From Streptomyces lacrimifluminis (lineage in GTDB: Bacteria > Actinomycetota > Actinomycetes > Streptomycetales > Streptomycetaceae), in assembly GCF_014646095.1 (NCBI RefSeq), contig NZ_BMMU01000035.1, forward strand, positions 1 to 64,000: 64,000 bases of DNA, in the 5' to 3' direction. Below the pieces are notes generated by a model, which searched no databases, was not told the DNA's origin, and saw only the letters and a list, made by a program, of their open reading frames with translations. Position numbers and translations under genes: made by a program. Below are positions 1 to 8,942 of the stretch, piece after piece (within the stretch, counting starts at the first letter, position 1; each line of letters begins with the position of its first letter).

Positions 1-402
1 ACAGCGCCCAACGCGCCGCGACGACCGGAGGTATGGTCCCCTGTCGCAACCGTGTACTTGTAGCCTCCACCGCTTCCCCTCTTGTCCATGTGACGCACTG
101 GTGCCCGGCACCCGCGAGGTCGCGGGGGGACCCAAGCGCCCTGATCTGATACGGCGCCCCTGGGCGGGGCAAGAGTACGGAACATGGCGAGGAGCTGGCC
201 TGTTCGGCCTCAACTGTTCTTGTTCCGCGATCGGCACGCCGGTCGAGCGGACCTCACATGCCTCATGGGGTGCCCTGCGATCACTTCGCGGGGCACCCTC
301 TCGTTTCCTCGACATCACGCTCATGACCCCGCAGCCGGCCGCCCCAACGAGTCGGCAGCCCTGCGCGCCGAGGCCGCCGACGCGATACGCGGGTCATTAA
401 CC

Positions 403-530
403 ACTGCCGACGGCCACCGCGAAGGCGTCCACTCCGGCGGCGGCCAGGAAAGTCCGCCGGTGCGGCGGGCCGTCCGCGAGTGCCGCGGAGGTGCCGTCGA
501 GAACATCTGGCATCTGATCACTCCTCACGC
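403..530 (-). pseudogene. Possible class II ketose-bisphosphate aldolase remnant
   Basis: A minus-strand reading frame here contains the string AAGVDAFAVAVGS, which resembles the conserved TGVDxLAVAVGxxHG segment of class II fructose/tagatose-bisphosphate aldolases. The frame stops at once and no flanking aldolase sequence can be followed in any frame. At most this is a small degraded piece. The neighbouring LacI regulator would fit a former sugar locus. The rest of bases 1-568 shows no gene that I can support. Confidence 0.22.
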
Positions 531-568
531 GACGGCAGCGTCCGGGCCGCCGTCGCCGGGTAGGCTGA

Positions 569-588
569 GTGATTAAGGTGTTAACCAC
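569..588. promoter_or_regulatory. Candidate LacI-family operator
   Basis: The inverted repeat GTGATTAA-GGTG-TTAACCAC (7 of 8 positions match between the arms) lies about 40 bp before the chosen start of the LacI gene. The half-site TTAACCAC occurs again at 397-404. The position and symmetry suit autoregulation by a LacI-type repressor, but this is inference. It also argues against starting the gene at the in-frame codon at 569, which would lie inside the operator. Confidence 0.4.
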
Positions 589-628
589 AAGCCCTCATGG
601 GGCTGTTGGGGTGCATGGGGTACACATT

Positions 629-1678
629 GTGAGTTCGCGTGTCTGGCAGCGGCCCACGCTCGGCGCCGTGGCGGCACGAGCCGGAGTGTCCACGGCCACG
701 GTGTCGAACGCGCTCAACGGCACCGGACGGTTGTCCGAGGCGACCAGGCAACGCGTGCTCGCCGCAGCGCGCGAGGTCGGTCACGCCCCGGCCAGCGCGG
801 CCCGGGCCCTGGCACGCGGGAGCACCGGAGTGCTCGGCCTGACCATGACGACGTACGGTGACCTTCCCGTCTCGTACATGGAGATCCCCTATTACGCACA
901 GCTCGCGTTGGGCTCGATGGCGGCGGCGCACGAGCGCGGCTACATGCTCATGGTGATGCCGAGTTCCCTGTCACCGTGGATGTGGCTCAACACCCCGATG
1001 GACGGCGTCGTCCACGTCGAGCCACGCGCCGACGACCCGGTGCGTTCCATCCTGCTGGAGCGGGGTATCCCGATGGTCACAGCCGGCCGGCCGCCCCAGC
1101 CGCACTGGCGCGACGCCTGGGTGGACACCGACTACGAGGCGGGCGTGCGCCTCCTGCTCGACCACCTCACGGAGGCCGGCGCTCGGCGGATCGCACTCTC
1201 CCAGCCGCTGCACGACGACGAGTACCCGCACCGGATCGGACGCGCCTATGCCTCCTGGTGCGCCGAGCACGACATGCCCGCCCTCGTCGAGGAGTACGCC
1301 TCGCTGCCCGACTACTTCACGGCTGAACGGGACGCTGTCCGCCGGCTGCTCGACCGCGATCCACGACCGGACGCCGTCATCGGCGCCTACTCCGACTCCG
1401 GTCACAACATCCTCGCCGCCGCCCGGCACCACGGGCTTCGAGTGCCGCAGGATCTGCTGGTGGCGTGTGTCAGTGAGGATCCGGACTACGCGACGACGAC
1501 TCCGCCCCTCACCACGCTGGGGCTCTGCCCGGACCGGGTGAGCGACGAAGCCGTAGACCTGCTGATCGCTCTCGTCAACGCCCGCAGCGGTGTGGACCGG
1601 CATCGCCTCGTTCAGCCGGTCCTGGTCCCTCGCCGATCCACACGACGCCCGGTACGTCGAGAGAACGGCACCCCCTGA
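629..1678 (+). CDS. LacI-family transcriptional regulator
   Basis: A 349-residue regulator with the LacI architecture. The N-terminal helix-turn-helix (about residues 9-30, with the signature LGAVAARAGVSTATVSNALNG) is followed by a periplasmic-binding-protein-like effector domain. I chose the GTG at 629 because it places the helix-turn-helix at the usual distance from the N-terminus; a longer in-frame start at 569 would overlap a palindrome likely to be its operator. LacI-type proteins usually sense a sugar or related small molecule. No transporter or glycosidase is adjacent. The nearest downstream genes are two secreted esterases on the other strand, so the target is unknown. Confidence 0.9.
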   Translation: MSSRVWQRPTLGAVAARAGVSTATVSNALNGTGRLSEATRQRVLAAAREVGHAPASAARALARGSTGVLGLTMTTYGDLPVSYMEIPYYAQLALGSMAAAHERGYMLMVMPSSLSPWMWLNTPMDGVVHVEPRADDPVRSILLERGIPMVTAGRPPQPHWRDAWVDTDYEAGVRLLLDHLTEAGARRIALSQPLHDDEYPHRIGRAYASWCAEHDMPALVEEYASLPDYFTAERDAVRRLLDRDPRPDAVIGAYSDSGHNILAAARHHGLRVPQDLLVACVSEDPDYATTTPPLTTLGLCPDRVSDEAVDLLIALVNARSGVDRHRLVQPVLVPRRSTRRPVRRENGTP

Positions 1679-1963
1679 CCGCAGGGCCCGGATCACAGTG
1701 GCGGGGGCATAGCCTCGCCGTCCCGTGTCGTTCGGATCCAGCCGGTCTTGTTCCTCGTATGGGCGGCGTGCGAGAACGGGGAAGCGGAGCGCGAGGAAGT
1801 GGGTTGCGGACGAGGGGTGCCGTACCCGGTGTGCGGCAGGACGGCCCGCAGAGGCTTCGATGTCGTGGCATTGGACCTGGTCCGCCGGGCGGGGCGGCGA
1901 CGGCTTCGGCAGCAGGCTCGGAGCGCTGCGTCGGCGGGCGGCGGAGCGCTCCGAGCGAGCCGG

Positions 1964-3295
1964 TCAGAACGAGCAGGTGTCCATCCAGCGCGTGACCAGG
2001 GATGTGTTGTTCCTGTCGGCGTCACGTACGGGACCGCACAGGAACGGGCTGAAGCGGGTGTCGGCACGAAGCCAGAGGCTGAGGAACGACACGATCCACT
2101 TGCCCTGCTTGGCCTTGTTGCCGGAGCCCGTCATCGGGCACAGATGGTCGCCCGGAACCTCGATGTAGAGCTTCTCGGCCTGGGACATGGAGTTGTACCA
2201 GGGCACCGCGTAGGTGTCGCCGTGGGCGACGGGGTCGCTTTGGCAGGTCAGGAAGAACGTCGGGTCGGTGACTGCGGAGAAGTTCACGTTCGGGTAGTAG
2301 GGCGCCGTCGGCACGCCCGCCCGGAAGCGCGAGTCGTCCCGGAGGGCCGCCATGACGCCACCGCCGCCCATCGAGTGACCGACCGCGCCGAGCGTGCCGT
2401 TGAGCTTCCCGGACATCGGGTTGCCGGTGGTGTCGCCGAGGGCGAGCAGTTGGGTGCCGGCGGCGGTGATCTGACGGCCGCGCGATGCGGGATCGTCGGT
2501 GAGTGTGTTGGTGCCGACGTTGATGACGACGAAGCCCCAGGAGGCGAGGCGGGGCGCGAGCCATTGCAGGTTCTGCTGTGTGCCCTGATAGCCAGGCATC
2601 AGTACGACGCCCGGGTACGAGCCACTGTTCGTGGGGTACGTGACCGTGCCGGAGCCGTACCCGGTTGGGCCGGGAACGGTGCAGGTGGCGGTGATCAGCG
2701 GCCCGTCGGCGGCCTCGAGGGAAGCAGTCGTCGGGTCCGGGATGTCGCCGGCCGGAGGGGTGTCCTCACCGGAGCCGTACACCTGGAACTCCCACAGCGA
2801 GTAGCCGTAGGCGGTGCCGCGCCGGGTGCCCTGGAAGCGGACGTACCGGCCGTGGCCGTTCACGTCGAGGGTCTGCGCGCCGCCGGTGCTCGTCGTGGTC
2901 GAGTAGATGGTGGCCCAGGTTGTGCCGTTGTCGGAGGTCTGGATCTGGAACGCGCGTGCGTACGCGGCCTCCCAGCGCAGCACGACTTGGCTGATGGCGG
3001 CGGTGGCGCCCAGATCAATGCTCAGCCACTGCGGGTCACTGAACGTGCTCGACCAGCGCGTCCCGGTGTTGCCGTCCACGGCCGCCGACGTGGGGGTGGA
3101 CGCGTTCTCGGTGGACGAGGAGGTCGCGGGTTTGCCCTGGGACAGCAGGTCGGCTGCGGCCGCCGGCGGGGCTGCGGCTGTCAGCAGAGTCAGCGCCAAG
3201 CCGATGGTGGTCGCCAGGCCGATCAGTGCCGTCATGGCGCGGGATCGGGTCCGTAACAGCGTGGCTGTGTGAGTGGAACTACTGGATGGACGCAT
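1964..3295 (-). CDS. Secreted discoidin-domain polyester hydrolase (cutinase/PETase-like)
   Basis: A 443-residue exported protein. It has a signal peptide with an AAAA cleavage region near residue 48, an F5/8 type C (discoidin) carbohydrate-binding-like domain (about 50-175), and an alpha/beta-hydrolase domain of the cutinase/PET hydrolase family (about 190-443). Visible catalytic elements are Tyr236 in the oxyanion region (MPGYQG), Ser308 in GHSMGGGG, Asp354 and His384. The C-terminal DTRFSPFLC segment and Cys420/Cys441 match the usual cutinase disulfide. Cys351 (Asp minus 3) and Cys386 (His plus 2) occupy the places of the extra active-site disulfide of IsPETase. The ATG at 3295 has a GGAGG Shine-Dalgarno. 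It probably attacks ester polymers outside the cell; the natural substrate is not known. The next gene upstream is also a secreted esterase. Confidence 0.88.
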   Translation of the reverse strand: MRPSSSSTHTATLLRTRSRAMTALIGLATTIGLALTLLTAAAPPAAAADLLSQGKPATSSSTENASTPTSAAVDGNTGTRWSSTFSDPQWLSIDLGATAAISQVVLRWEAAYARAFQIQTSDNGTTWATIYSTTTSTGGAQTLDVNGHGRYVRFQGTRRGTAYGYSLWEFQVYGSGEDTPPAGDIPDPTTASLEAADGPLITATCTVPGPTGYGSGTVTYPTNSGSYPGVVLMPGYQGTQQNLQWLAPRLASWGFVVINVGTNTLTDDPASRGRQITAAGTQLLALGDTTGNPMSGKLNGTLGAVGHSMGGGGVMAALRDDSRFRAGVPTAPYYPNVNFSAVTDPTFFLTCQSDPVAHGDTYAVPWYNSMSQAEKLYIEVPGDHLCPMTGSGNKAKQGKWIVSFLSLWLRADTRFSPFLCGPVRDADRNNTSLVTRWMDTCSF

Positions 3296-3431
3296 TGCTT
3301 TACCTCCGGATAGCGGTAGGAGCGCGGTAACCGGACAGCGGGGTGCACCCGCGCTGTGAGAGCTGCCGGATTCGCCAGTAGGCGGTCTTTCACAGTGCGG
3401 AAGGAAACGGAAGGGGCGTCGCGTGCGGCGG

Positions 3432-4826
3432 CTACCGGGACTGTGCGAAGAGCCAGTCGATGACCACGTCGTTCTCATACGTCTGGGCCCATGCGAGGTG
3501 AGGGTTCACCGGTGTCGTCCCGGGCGGGTAGCTCGTGAACAGTACGTGACTGCGCGTGGCCCGGGCCTGCCGTAGGAGTGCCCGGGACCGGGCCTCGAAC
3601 TCTGCCTTCGGCAGATCGTTCGCCCACTCCCCACGGCTGACCCGGGTACCGGCGGTCTCCAGCGCGTTCATCAGTGCCCAGGTGCCGGGGTTACCGAATC
3701 GGCCCTCCCGGTAGGGGACGACCGGGTCGTCCACGGAGTGGTCCGCCCAGATCGGGATGTGCGTGATCCTTTCCATGGTGGCCGCGTCGCCCCAGCCGGC
3801 CGTGGGCAGGGCTGCCGCGAACACGTCGGGGCGCTTCGCCAGCAGACTGTAGATACCGCGCGCGCCCGAGGACAGGCCCACGAGATAGAGCCGGGCCGTG
3901 TCAACGTTTCGGGAGTGCTCGCTCACGAAGGTGTCGATGAGTTCGATCAGAGCGGCCTGGACCTTGGCATCGGTCCAGTCCGTGCCGTCGGGTCCGTCCA
4001 TGGGACGGGGCAGGGGGATCTGCGGCGACAGGACGAACGCGGGGTCGCGGCGCTGTCGTTCCGGCTTGGCGAACGTGACCGCGATCCGGTTGGAGGTGAG
4101 CTGGGTCATGTTGTTGTCCGCGACTTCGCCACCGCCATGCAGGGTGACGACAAGTGGATACCGCTTGCGCGTCTGCGGGTTCCGTACCAGTCCCTCGGGC
4201 CGGTACAGCCGGAAGTCCAGTTCGAAGCCTGCGGAGTCGGTGCAGGAACCGGCGGCGAAGTCGTCGACCACGGGAGTGATGACATCGTCGTTCCGGCTCG
4301 CGAACGGACCAGCCCTGAGCACTGGTTCACCTTCCGGGGTGCGCACGTCCGCCACCTGCCTGACGGAGTAGGCGCGGTCCAGCGGAAGGGGGTCGGTGCC
4401 CGCGGCCCGCGCGTTGGAGTCGTTCGGGTCGAGTTCGATGATCAGGCGGTCCCCCGGCCGTCCGGGCCGAGATCGGTCGTCCACGTCGGCGGTGGTGCTG
4501 GAGTAGACCCGGGTCACCGTGCGAGCCGCCGTCTGTCCGCCGACGGTGGCCTTGACCTGGAAGGCCGAGGGCGGGATCACCCCACCGCGTAAGTCGATGC
4601 GATACGAGTACTGCAGGGCGACGGCGGTCACCAGCCAGTTGTTCCTCGGCGTCACCCGAGTCACAAGGTCCGTTCGCAGGACCGGATTGCGCCCGGAGGC
4701 CGCATGTCGAGCTTGGGATGTGGCTGCCGTGGTGTCGGCGGCCTCGGCGGTTGCCACGCTCACGGCCGGCGCCGCGACCGCACCCGCTGTGACTGCGAGC
4801 GCCGTACGTCTGGTGATCCGTCTCAT
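3432..4826 (-). CDS. Tat-exported EstA/PHB-depolymerase-like esterase
   Basis: A 464-residue protein starting at the ATG at 4826, which has a GAGGA ribosome site. The N-terminus MRRITRRTALAVTAG is a twin-arginine signal ending near TAEAA. Residues about 45-190 look like the Ig-like N-terminal domain of EstA-type esterases. The catalytic alpha/beta-hydrolase domain follows, with an oxyanion motif LHGGGE (229-233), nucleophile Ser319 in GLSSG, an acid in SVDDPVVPY (Asp366 or 367) and His443. The fold matches the PHB-depolymerase/feruloyl-esterase group. The polyester hydrolase gene follows 136 bp downstream on the same strand, so the two may be coexpressed and act on the same extracellular material. 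The substrate is inferred only at family level. Confidence 0.85.
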   Translation of the reverse strand: MRRITRRTALAVTAGAVAAPAVSVATAEAADTTAATSQARHAASGRNPVLRTDLVTRVTPRNNWLVTAVALQYSYRIDLRGGVIPPSAFQVKATVGGQTAARTVTRVYSSTTADVDDRSRPGRPGDRLIIELDPNDSNARAAGTDPLPLDRAYSVRQVADVRTPEGEPVLRAGPFASRNDDVITPVVDDFAAGSCTDSAGFELDFRLYRPEGLVRNPQTRKRYPLVVTLHGGGEVADNNMTQLTSNRIAVTFAKPERQRRDPAFVLSPQIPLPRPMDGPDGTDWTDAKVQAALIELIDTFVSEHSRNVDTARLYLVGLSSGARGIYSLLAKRPDVFAAALPTAGWGDAATMERITHIPIWADHSVDDPVVPYREGRFGNPGTWALMNALETAGTRVSRGEWANDLPKAEFEARSRALLRQARATRSHVLFTSYPPGTTPVNPHLAWAQTYENDVVIDWLFAQSR

Positions 4827-5064
4827 GCGTCCTCGTCTCGGTCTTGTGGAGCACCCGGACCGGGTGCCTGGCGTGTGTGGAGGTGTTCGCCCTGTCCCCG
4901 ACCACCGGAAGCGGGCGGCACGTTGGAGGTCTGCACGGCATGTACGGGAGCTGCCCGGAGCCCGCGGTCGACGGGGACCGCGCTCAGGTCCGGGACACCG
5001 GTCACAGCGGGAACGCACCGGTCAGCAGGGCGCCTGCAGTCATGACCAGGGTGGTGGCGAAGGC

Positions 5065-6440
5065 TCAGCGGAAGATGAAGCGCTGGTGTTCACCGAGCGA
5101 CACACCGCTCATGGCGACCAGGATGAACGTGGACGCGGTGAGCGGACTGAGCGGGAACCCCGTGGTCATCTGGCCGAGAACCGCAGCCCTGGCGACCTCG
5201 GCCGGGTCCGTGCCGAAGCCCTGCGCGGTCTCGGCGAGTACGGGCAGTACGCCGAAGTAGTAGGCGTCCGGGGTGAAGACCAGGCTGAGCGGCATGCCGG
5301 TGACGGCCACCGCGACGGGCAGGTGCGGGCCTAAGGAGTCGGGGACGACGGAGACGAGCGTCTCGGCCATCTCGTCGAGCATCCTGGTGCCGGTGAGGAT
5401 CCCGGTGAGGACTCCGGCCGCGAAGATCATCGTGGTGACCAGGACAACGCTCTTGGCGTGCTTGTCGAGCAGCGCCTGTTGCTGTTCCCAGGTGGGGTGG
5501 TTGACCAGCAGCGCGATCGCGAACCCGAGGACGAACAACACCGGAAGCGGCAGTACTTCCTGGATCAGGCAGACCACGAGGGCGATGGTGAGCAGGAGAT
5601 TGAAGATGTTCAGCCAGGTCCGCGGCAGCGGCGGGACCCGGTCGGTACCGGGCCCGTCCCCGGGAGCCCGGAGGGCCTGACGTCCCCCGTCAGCCGTCGC
5701 GGGGGTGACGTGTCGGTTCGACTCGGGTTCCGTGGTCGCCGAGACCGTCGTCGGCGAGGCGGGTTCACGGTCGTCCCTCTCGTCGCCGCCCTCGCGCCCG
5801 TCCGCGGCCGGACCCGGCGGGGACAGCGCGGCGAGACGGCTCCGTTCCCGGCGGCCGAGCAGGTACGAGGCCACCAGCACCCAGGCGACGCCGAGGCCCA
5901 TCGCGGGCAGCACGGGGTTGAAGACCTCGGAACTGTCCAGTTTCAGCGCCGCCATGGCGCGTACGGTCGGGCCACCCAGGGGACCATGTTCATCACTCCC
6001 GCGCCCAGGCAGACCACGCCGGACAGGACCAAGGGGTTCATACCGAGCCGCTTGTAGACCGGCAGCAGTGCGGAGACGGTGATGAGGAAGGTGGAGGCGC
6101 CGTCGCCGTCCAGGGCCACGCACAGTGTGAGGACGGCCGTGGCGACGGTGATCCGCAACGGGTCGCCACCCGCCGCACGCAACAGACCGTGGATCAGGGG
6201 GTCGAAGAGCCCGGCGTCCACCATCAGGCTGAAGTACAGGACCGCGAAGGCGATCATGATGCCGGTGGGGGCCACCTTGGACAGCCCACCGAGAATCAAC
6301 TCCCCCAGATCGCCCGCGAAACCGCCGATGAGCGCCGCCAGTACCGGAAGCAGGATCAGAGCCACCAGCACGGAGGCGCGTCTGGTCATGGTGAGCAGCA
6401 GTAGGACGGCGATCGTGGCGAAGCCCAGGGCTGCCGGCAT
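5065..6440 (-). pseudogene. CitMHS-family citrate/carboxylate symporter, frameshifted
   Basis: Two overlapping frames together encode a full-length CitMHS transporter. The first (from the ATG at 6440, MPAALGFATIAVLLLL) carries the N-terminal membrane segments up to GVMNMVPW. The second resumes at GGPTVRAMAAL and runs through the C-terminal segments to 5065. In intact family members these two strings are contiguous. Loss of one G/C from a run near 5975 explains the break. It could be a real mutation or a sequencing error. A hydrophilic loop rich in Ser, Thr and Gly lies mid-protein. The family imports citrate or similar carboxylates as metal complexes. The divergent LysR gene and the shared LysR box make it part of the CoA-transferase/lyase module. 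Confidence 0.85.
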
Positions 6441-6565
6441 GGCGGCGCTCGCTTTCTCGGGGACGGCCCTCGGCGGCGGTGGGCGGGGGAAGGCGGGCCG
6501 AGGTGTTACGCGAGAGTTTCGGAGCACTGGCGGATCGGTGTCCAGCATCAAACCGAGATCTGTCC

Positions 6566-6580
6566 ATGCGTTAAGCGCAT
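6566..6580. promoter_or_regulatory. LysR-type box between transporter and regulator
   Basis: ATGCG-TTAAG-CGCAT is a perfect inverted repeat that contains the classical T-N11-A LysR core (T6567, A6579). It lies 35 bp before the LysR start and 126 bp before the transporter start. The same TGCG-N5-CGCA core recurs at 7574-7586, ahead of the CoA-transferase gene. Confidence 0.65.
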
Positions 6581-6614
6581 CAATCCAAGCGGGAGCACCC
6601 TATGCTCGTCCGCC

Positions 6615-7541
6615 ATGGAAGCCACCACCTTGCGTCAACTCGCGGCGTATACGGCCGTAGCGCGGGCCGCGAGCTTCACCGCGGCCGCCGCGGAGATGCA
6701 CGTGTCCCAGTCCTCGCTCAGCCGCGCGGTCGCGGATCTGGAGCGACAACTCGGCGTCCAGCTCCTGGAACGGGACACCCGCAACGTGCAGTTGACCGCG
6801 GCAGGCGTCGAGGCACTGCGTGTCGCCCAGCAGATCGTCACCGCTCACCGGGCGGGCATGAAGGAGCTGCGGCGATACCTGCTCGGCGAGTCGGGAACGG
6901 TCGCCGTGGCCACCCTTCCCTCCGTCGCCGCGGTGCTCCTGCCGCGGGTGATCTCCGACTTCCGCGAGCGGCGGCCACAGGTGGCGGTACGACTTCTCGA
7001 CGGCCTGGAGCGGTCGGTACTGGACCGGGTCCTGTCCGGCGACGCCGACTTCGCGATCACCACCGTCGGCAACCCGCCGGAGCAGTTGGAGCACCGTCCC
7101 CTGGTCAGGGACCGCTTCGTCGCGGTGCTGCCGGAAGGCCACCCGCTCGCCGACCGCCATGAGATCACCTGGGACGACCTGGCTCGCCGGCCGTTCCTGG
7201 CCGTCGGGCGCGACTCGAGCGTGCGCCGGCTCACCGACGCGGCGTTCGCCCAGATCGATGCGCACGCGGCCCCGGCGGCGGAGGCGGGCAGTATCGCGAC
7301 CGTGGGAGGACTGGTGACCGCCGGCCTCGGGGTGTCGGCGATGCCCGCCCTCGTGCTCCCGCTGATGGGTGCCGGACCCGTCGTCTGCCGACCACTTGTG
7401 GACCCCGTGGTGGACCGGCGACTGGACATCGCGGTGCGCGCTCGACGATCGCTCCCCACCGTGACGGAGCGGTTCCTGGAGACGCTGGAAGAGTTCCGCC
7501 TCCAGAGACGTCCACTTCCGCCCGGGGTCTCGTGGGCCTGA
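6615..7541 (+). CDS. LysR-family transcriptional regulator
   Basis: A 308-residue LysR protein. The winged helix-turn-helix occupies residues 1-60 (LRQLAAYTAVARAASFTAAA, then VSQSSLSRAVADLERQLGVQLL), followed by a two-subdomain effector-binding region. It is transcribed away from the citrate-type transporter and towards the CoA-transferase and lyase genes, and T-N11-A boxes with the same half-sites lie before both flanking units. LysR proteins usually activate such divergent catabolic genes when bound to the substrate or a pathway intermediate. The inducer here is probably the carboxylate that the module consumes; this is inference. Confidence 0.93.
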   Translation: MEATTLRQLAAYTAVARAASFTAAAAEMHVSQSSLSRAVADLERQLGVQLLERDTRNVQLTAAGVEALRVAQQIVTAHRAGMKELRRYLLGESGTVAVATLPSVAAVLLPRVISDFRERRPQVAVRLLDGLERSVLDRVLSGDADFAITTVGNPPEQLEHRPLVRDRFVAVLPEGHPLADRHEITWDDLARRPFLAVGRDSSVRRLTDAAFAQIDAHAAPAAEAGSIATVGGLVTAGLGVSAMPALVLPLMGAGPVVCRPLVDPVVDRRLDIAVRARRSLPTVTERFLETLEEFRLQRRPLPPGVSWA

Positions 7542-7572
7542 GACCGCTTACCAGTACCGACCTCCCCAATTC

Positions 7573-7586
7573 ATGCGTTTTTCGCA
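7573..7586. promoter_or_regulatory. Second LysR-type box, before the CoA-transferase gene
   Basis: TGCG-TTTTT-CGCA (7574-7586) has the same half-sites and 5-bp spacer as the box at 6567-6579, and it fits T-N11-A exactly. It lies in the 183-bp gap between the LysR gene and the CoA-transferase, about 140 bp before the GTG at 7725. Confidence 0.6.
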
Positions 7587-7724
7587 GCGATTGATGGCCT
7601 TCTGATGCTCGACAGGCATTTCCGCGCTCCGGCAGTCTGAGGACAACGGCGACAGCCCCGCCGCACCAACGCGGACGACGCTGTCGGGGACTCACGCGAA
7701 ACGGCAGGGCAAGGGAGTTCAGCG

Positions 7725-8942
7725 GTGTCGGACGACGAGCGGAACATCACCGGGTGCGGGCAGTTGCGCGGGCTGAAAGTGGTCGAGTTCGCCCATGTGG
7801 TGGCCGGTCCGCTGGCGGGCTCGATGCTCGCCGACCAAGGGGCCGACGTCGTACACGTGGAGCCCCCCGGCGCCGGAGACGCGGCCCGCGCCATGGGGCC
7901 CCAACGTGACGGTGTTCCCCTGTGGTTCAAGGTCGCCGGCCGTAACAAACGCTCGGTCACCCTTGATCTGCACCACCAGGCCGGCCGGCTCGTCGCCCAC
8001 CGGCTCGTCGCCTGGGCGGACGTCGTCATCGTCACCCTGCGCGCAGGACGCCTGCGCAGTTGGGGACTCGACTGGGACTCCGTGCACCGGATCAACCCCC
8101 GGGCCGTGCTGCTGCAGATCTCCGGCTTCGGCGCCACCTCGTCCCAGGCGGACGCCCCCGGCTTCGGCAAGGTGGGTGAGGCGCGCAGCGGGGTCGTCCA
8201 CCTGACCGGCTTTCCCGACGGCCCGCCCGTGCACACCGGCTTCTCGCACGGCGACGCCGTGACCGGCCTGATGGGTGCCTACGCCGTCCTCGCCGCCCTC
8301 CACCGACGCGACCACGACCCCGGGTTCGACGGCGAGTGGATCGACCTCGCTCTCTTCGAGTCCCTGTTCCGTCTGGTCGAGTGGCAGGTCATCGTCCACG
8401 ACCAGTTGGGACGAGTACCCGAACGCTCCGGCAACCGGTTGGCGGTCGCCCCGGGGGCCGTGATCAACACCTACCGCTCCCGCGACGGCGAGTGGATCAC
8501 GGTGACCTCCGCGACGCTGCGTTCGGTCCGCAACATCGTCCGCCTGCTGGGACTTCCCGAGCAGGAGTTCACCACGGCCGAGCAACAGTACGACCGCCGC
8601 GAACAGCTGGACGAGAACCTGCGGGACTGGGTGGCGGAGCGCGTCACCCGCGAGTGTCTGGAGGAGTTCGCCCGTGCCGAAGTCGTGGCCTCACGGGTGT
8701 TCGACGCCGCGGACATCGCCGCCGACCCCGTGTACGCCGAACGCGAGGACATCGTCACCGTCGACGACCCCGATCTCGGGCCGGTGCGTATGCAGGCGGT
8801 GATCCCGCATTTCCGGCAGCGCCCCGGGCGGGTCTGGCGGACGGGGCCCGCCCTCGGGCAGGACAACCGCCTGGTATACGGGCAGTGGCTCGGACTCAGC
8901 GCGGACGAGCTGGCCGACTTGGAGAAGAGCGATGTCATCTAG
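7725..8942 (+). CDS. CaiB/BaiF-type (class III) CoA-transferase
   Basis: A 405-residue class III CoA-transferase. The N-terminal signature LRGLKVVEFAHVVAGPLAG is followed by LADQGADVVHVEPPG and by GRNKRSVTLDL, the CoA-binding Rossmann part of the family. The GTG start has AAGGGAG eight bases upstream. In the segment PGFGKVGEARSG (145-156), where many family members carry the catalytic Asp, I see Gly-Lys, so the nucleophile must be assigned by alignment. The gene overlaps the next one by 11 bp. Probable role: transferring CoA to a dicarboxylate or hydroxycarboxylate (citramalate, malate or itaconate type) for cleavage by the neighbouring lyase. Confidence 0.88.
   Translation: MSDDERNITGCGQLRGLKVVEFAHVVAGPLAGSMLADQGADVVHVEPPGAGDAARAMGPQRDGVPLWFKVAGRNKRSVTLDLHHQAGRLVAHRLVAWADVVIVTLRAGRLRSWGLDWDSVHRINPRAVLLQISGFGATSSQADAPGFGKVGEARSGVVHLTGFPDGPPVHTGFSHGDAVTGLMGAYAVLAALHRRDHDPGFDGEWIDLALFESLFRLVEWQVIVHDQLGRVPERSGNRLAVAPGAVINTYRSRDGEWITVTSATLRSVRNIVRLLGLPEQEFTTAEQQYDRREQLDENLRDWVAERVTRECLEEFARAEVVASRVFDAADIAADPVYAEREDIVTVDDPDLGPVRMQAVIPHFRQRPGRVWRTGPALGQDNRLVYGQWLGLSADELADLEKSDVI

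Noticed and set aside
1748..3256. Long plus-strand open frame opposite the polyester hydrolase
   Set aside because: It is the reverse shadow of a gene with clear catalytic motifs, a signal peptide and a ribosome site.
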